NCBI GenBank assembly: GCA_963995525.1
Contig: OZ023207.1
Coordinates: forward strand, 34,920,792-34,984,791
DNA length: 64,000 nt
Direction of reading: 5' to 3'
Origin: Escarpia spicata
Lineage: Eukaryota > Annelida > Polychaeta > Sabellida > Siboglinidae
The notes under the pieces are model-generated. The model was given only the letters and a program-made list of their open reading frames with translations, searched no databases and was not told the DNA's origin. This document shows, piece by piece, positions 61,201 through 64,000 of the stretch (the stretch's first letter is position 1; each line of letters opens with the position of its first letter). The translations under genes were made by a program, and so were the position numbers.

Positions 61201-64000
61201 GTGTCAAAAAAGCGAAATATTATGCTATCACTTCGAATTGATCGATACTCAGCATTTGGGAACGTTTTTAACAGTTGATTACCCCCTATAAATGAAAACT
61301 AACCATCAGAAAACGTCTACAATTCTGTGATTGTAAGCCGAACGGTGATACATACGAAATATTATGTTATATCATTGAAATGAACGATATTCAGCATTTG
61401 GCAACGTTTTTAACTTTTCTTTACCCCCTATAAATGAAAACTAACCGTCAGAAAATGTCTAGACTACTGTGATAGTGAACTGTACGTTCATACAAGAGAA
61501 ATATCATGCTATCACTTGGAATTGATTCATACTCAGCATTTGGGAACGTTTTTAACTGTTCATTACCCCCTATAAATGAAAAAAACCGTCAGAAAACGTG
61601 TACATTGCTGTAAATGTGAGCTGTACGGTTATACACGCGAAATATTATGTAATGCCATTGAATTGAACTATATTCAGAATATTGCATCGTTTTAAAGTGT
61701 TGATTTTCCCCTATAAAAGAAAACTAACCATCAGAAAACGTCTACAATGCTGTGATTGTAAGCCGAACGGTGATACATAAGAAATATTATATTATATCAT
61801 TGAAATGAACGATATTCAGCATTTGGCAACGTTTTTAACTTTTCTTTACCCCCTATAAATGAAAACTAACCGTCAGAAAATGTCTAGACTACTGTGATAG
61901 TGAACTGTACGTTCATACAAGATAAATATTATGCTATCACTTGGAATTGATTCATACTCAGCATTTGGGAACGTTTTTAACTGTTGATTACCCCCTATAA
62001 ATGAAAAAAACCGTCAGAAAACGTGTACATTGCTGTAAATGTGAGCTGTACGGTTATACACGCGAAATATTATGTTATGCCATTGAATTGAACAATATTC
62101 AGCATTTTGCATCGTTTTAAAGTGTTGATTACCCCCTATAAATGAAAACTAACCATCAGAAAACGTCTACAATGCTGTGATTGTAAGCCGAACGGTGATA
62201 CATACGAAATATTATGTTATATCATTGAAATGAACGATATTCAGCATTTGGCTACGTTTTTAACTTTTCTTTACCCCCTATAAATGAAAACTAACCGTCA
62301 GAAAATGTTTAGATTACTGTCGTAGAGAACTGTACGTTCATGCAAGAGAAGTATTATGCTATCAGTTTGAATTGATTGAAACTCAGCATTTGGGATCGTT
62401 TTTAACTGTTGATTACCCGCTGTAAATGAAAACTAACCGTCAGAAAACGTCTAGATTGCTGTAATAGTGACCTGAAGTGTCAAAAAAGCGAAATATTATG
62501 CTATCACTTCGAATTGATCGATACTCAGCATTTGGGAACGTTTTTAACAGTTGATTACCCCCTATAAATGAAAACTAACCATCAGAAAACGTCTACAATT
62601 CTGTGATTGTAAGCCGAACGGTGATACATACGAAATATTATGTTATATCATTGAAATGAACGATATTCAGCATTTGGCTACGTTTTTAACTTTTCTTTAC
62701 CCCCTATAAATGAAAACTAACCGTCAGAAAATGTTTAGATTACTGTCGTAGAGAACTGTACGTTCATGCAAGAGAAGTATTATGCTATCAGTTTGAATTG
62801 ATTGAAACTCAGCATTTGGGATCGTTTTTAACTGTTGATTACCCGCTGTAAATGAAAACTAACCGTCAGAAAACGTCTAGATTGCTGTAATAGTGACCTG
62901 AAGTGTCAAAAAAGCGAAATATTATGCTATCACTTCGAATTGATCGATACTCAGCATTTGGGAACGTTTTTAACTGTTGATTACCCCCTATAAATTAAAA
63001 ATAACCGTCAGAAAACGTGTTATGTTATATCATTGAAATGAACGATACTCAGCATTTGGCAACGTTTTTAACTTTTCTTTACCCCTATAAATGAAAACTA
63101 ACCGTCAGAAAATGTCTAGACTACTGTGATAGTGAACTGTAGGTTCACACAAGATAAATATTATGCTATCACTTCGAATTGATTCATACTCAGCATTTGG
63201 GAACGTTTTTAACTGTTGATTACCCCCTATAAATGAAAACAAACCGTCAGAAAACGTGTACATTGCTGTAAATGTGAGCTGTACGGTTATACACGCGAAA
63301 TATTATGTTATGCCATTGAATTGAACAATATTCAGCATTTTGCATCATTTTAAAGTGTTGATTACCCCCTATAAATGAAAACAAACCGTCAGAAAACGTC
63401 TAGAATGCTCTGAATGTAAGCCGTACGGTGAAACATACGAAATATTATGTTATATCACTGAATTGAACGATATTCAGCATATGGTAACGGTTTTAACTTT
63501 TGATTACCCCTTATATATGAAAACTAACCGTCAGAAAATGTCTAGATTACTGTCGTAGAGAATTGTACGTTTATGCAAGAGAAATATTATGCTATCAGTT
63601 TGAATTGATTGAAACTCAGCATTTGGGATCGTTTTTAACTGTTGATTACCCGCTGTAAATGAAAACTAACCGTCAGAGAACGTCTAGATTGCTGTAATAG
63701 TGACCTGAAGTGTCAAACAAGCGAAATATTATGCTATCACTTCGAATTGATCGATACTCAACATTTGGGAACGTTTTTAACTGTTGATTACCCCCTATAA
63801 ATTAAAAATAACCGTCAGAAAACGTCTACATTGCTGTGAATGTGAGCTGTACGGTTATACACGAGAAACGTTATGTTATGCCATTGAATTGAACTATATT
63901 CAGAATATTGCATCGTTTTAAAGTGTTGATTTTCCCCTATAAAAGAAAACTAACCATCAGAAAACGTCTACAATGCTGTGATTGTAAGCCGAACGGTGAT
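37205..64000. repeat. 142-bp satellite array with seven-monomer higher-order repeat (runs off window)
   Basis: About 26.8 kb of head-to-tail monomers of about 142 bp; the anchor ACCGTCAGAAAA recurs at 37,261, 37,403, 37,545, 37,688, 37,829 and 37,972. Seven types occur, told apart by the sequence after the anchor. A has TAATAGTGACCTGAAGTG, B has GAATGTGAGCTG with ACGAGAAAC, C has GTAAGCCGAACGG, D has GACTACTGTGATAGTGAAC, E begins CGTGTACATTGCTGTAAATG, F has AATGCTCTGAATG, and G has ATTACTGTCGTAGAG. The usual order is A-B-C-D-E-F-G. Type A anchors at 37,829 and 38,823 are 994 apart, and those at 40,384 and 41,377 are 993 apart. A, D and G share TATGCTATCA and CATTTGGGA; B and E share GCCATTGAATTGAAC and TTTTGCATC; C and F share TATATCATTGAA and GGxAACG. 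The class order is therefore 1-2-3-1-2-3-1. The box TATAAATGAAAACTAACCG is nearly constant. No open frame is supported. Confidence 0.98.
56849..56945. repeat. Internally deleted satellite monomer (97 bp), also at 59.9 and 63.0 kb
   Basis: After GTCAGAAAACGT the sequence jumps to GTTATGTTATATCATTG, losing about 44 bp. The same junction occurs at 59,939 and 63,016, with distances of 3,078 and 3,077 bp. A full-length parent with the same diagnostic GATACTCAGC and TACCCCTATAAATG variants is at about 54,720-54,850. The deleted monomer therefore marks a longer repeated unit. Confidence 0.9.

Noticed and set aside
37205..64000. A CRISPR-like reading of the regularly spaced ACCGTCAGAAAA box.
   Set aside because: The sequence between boxes is itself repeated and falls into classes, so it is a tandem satellite. 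The setting is eukaryotic.
37205..64000. A primate-type CENP-B box in the conserved part of the monomer.
   Set aside because: The constant block TATAAATGAAAACTAACCG does not fit the TTCGxxxxAxxCGGG pattern.

Overview
The window is eukaryotic, almost certainly animal, genomic DNA. Base composition is AT-rich. It holds CR1/L2-like and other non-LTR retrotransposons, a Penelope-like element, a tRNA-derived SINE, long microsatellites and a very long satellite array, and it shows no operons, ribosome binding sites or compact bacterial genes. The repeat mixture suggests a marine invertebrate, but nothing here fixes the phylum. No complete host protein gene is visible. The only host-gene candidate is a 20-residue acidic carboxyl end at bases 2-64, followed by a polyadenylation signal.

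Layout. 1-9.7 kb: non-coding DNA with decayed retrotransposons (2.07-3.13 kb minus, 3.44-3.89 kb plus, 4.75-5.56 kb plus), a cluster of CCAACGTTGG palindromes (4.1-4.4 kb), a tRNA-derived SINE beside a 24-bp minisatellite (6.08-6.56 kb), a large inverted repeat with arms of about 330 bp (7.19-8.23 kb) and a 140-bp TG tract. 9.75-21.7 kb: three diverged copies of a complex repeated segment of about 2-3 kb. The first copy is interrupted by a broken Penelope-like element (13.1-15.46 kb, minus) and a LINE 3-prime end. 21.69-22.52 kb: six diverged monomers of the same 142-bp satellite that fills the right of the window. 24.6-29.0 kb: a GC-rich island with the remnant of a virus-like or Polinton-like element, namely a shattered family B DNA polymerase (plus) and an adenovirus-type cysteine protease fragment (minus). 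29.9-34.96 kb: 5 kb of degenerate 21-bp G/T-rich minisatellite, split by a LINE endonuclease fragment. 34.96-37.2 kb: a CR1/L2-like LINE with endonuclease and half of its reverse transcriptase, cut off inside the catalytic domain. 37.205-64.0 kb: one uninterrupted satellite array running off the window.

The satellite is the most striking structure. About 189 head-to-tail monomers of about 142 bp fall into three sequence classes. The main higher-order repeat is seven monomers (about 994 bp) in class order 1-2-3-1-2-3-1, so an ancestral trimer seems to have been doubled and given one extra class-1 unit. Longer periods (1,704 bp and about 3,077 bp) appear further right, marked by chimeric or internally deleted monomers. 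The setting looks like pericentromeric or other heterochromatic DNA, where broken mobile elements accumulate next to an actively homogenising satellite.

All identifications come from reading motifs and repeats by eye. No database search, alignment score or composition calculation was run.
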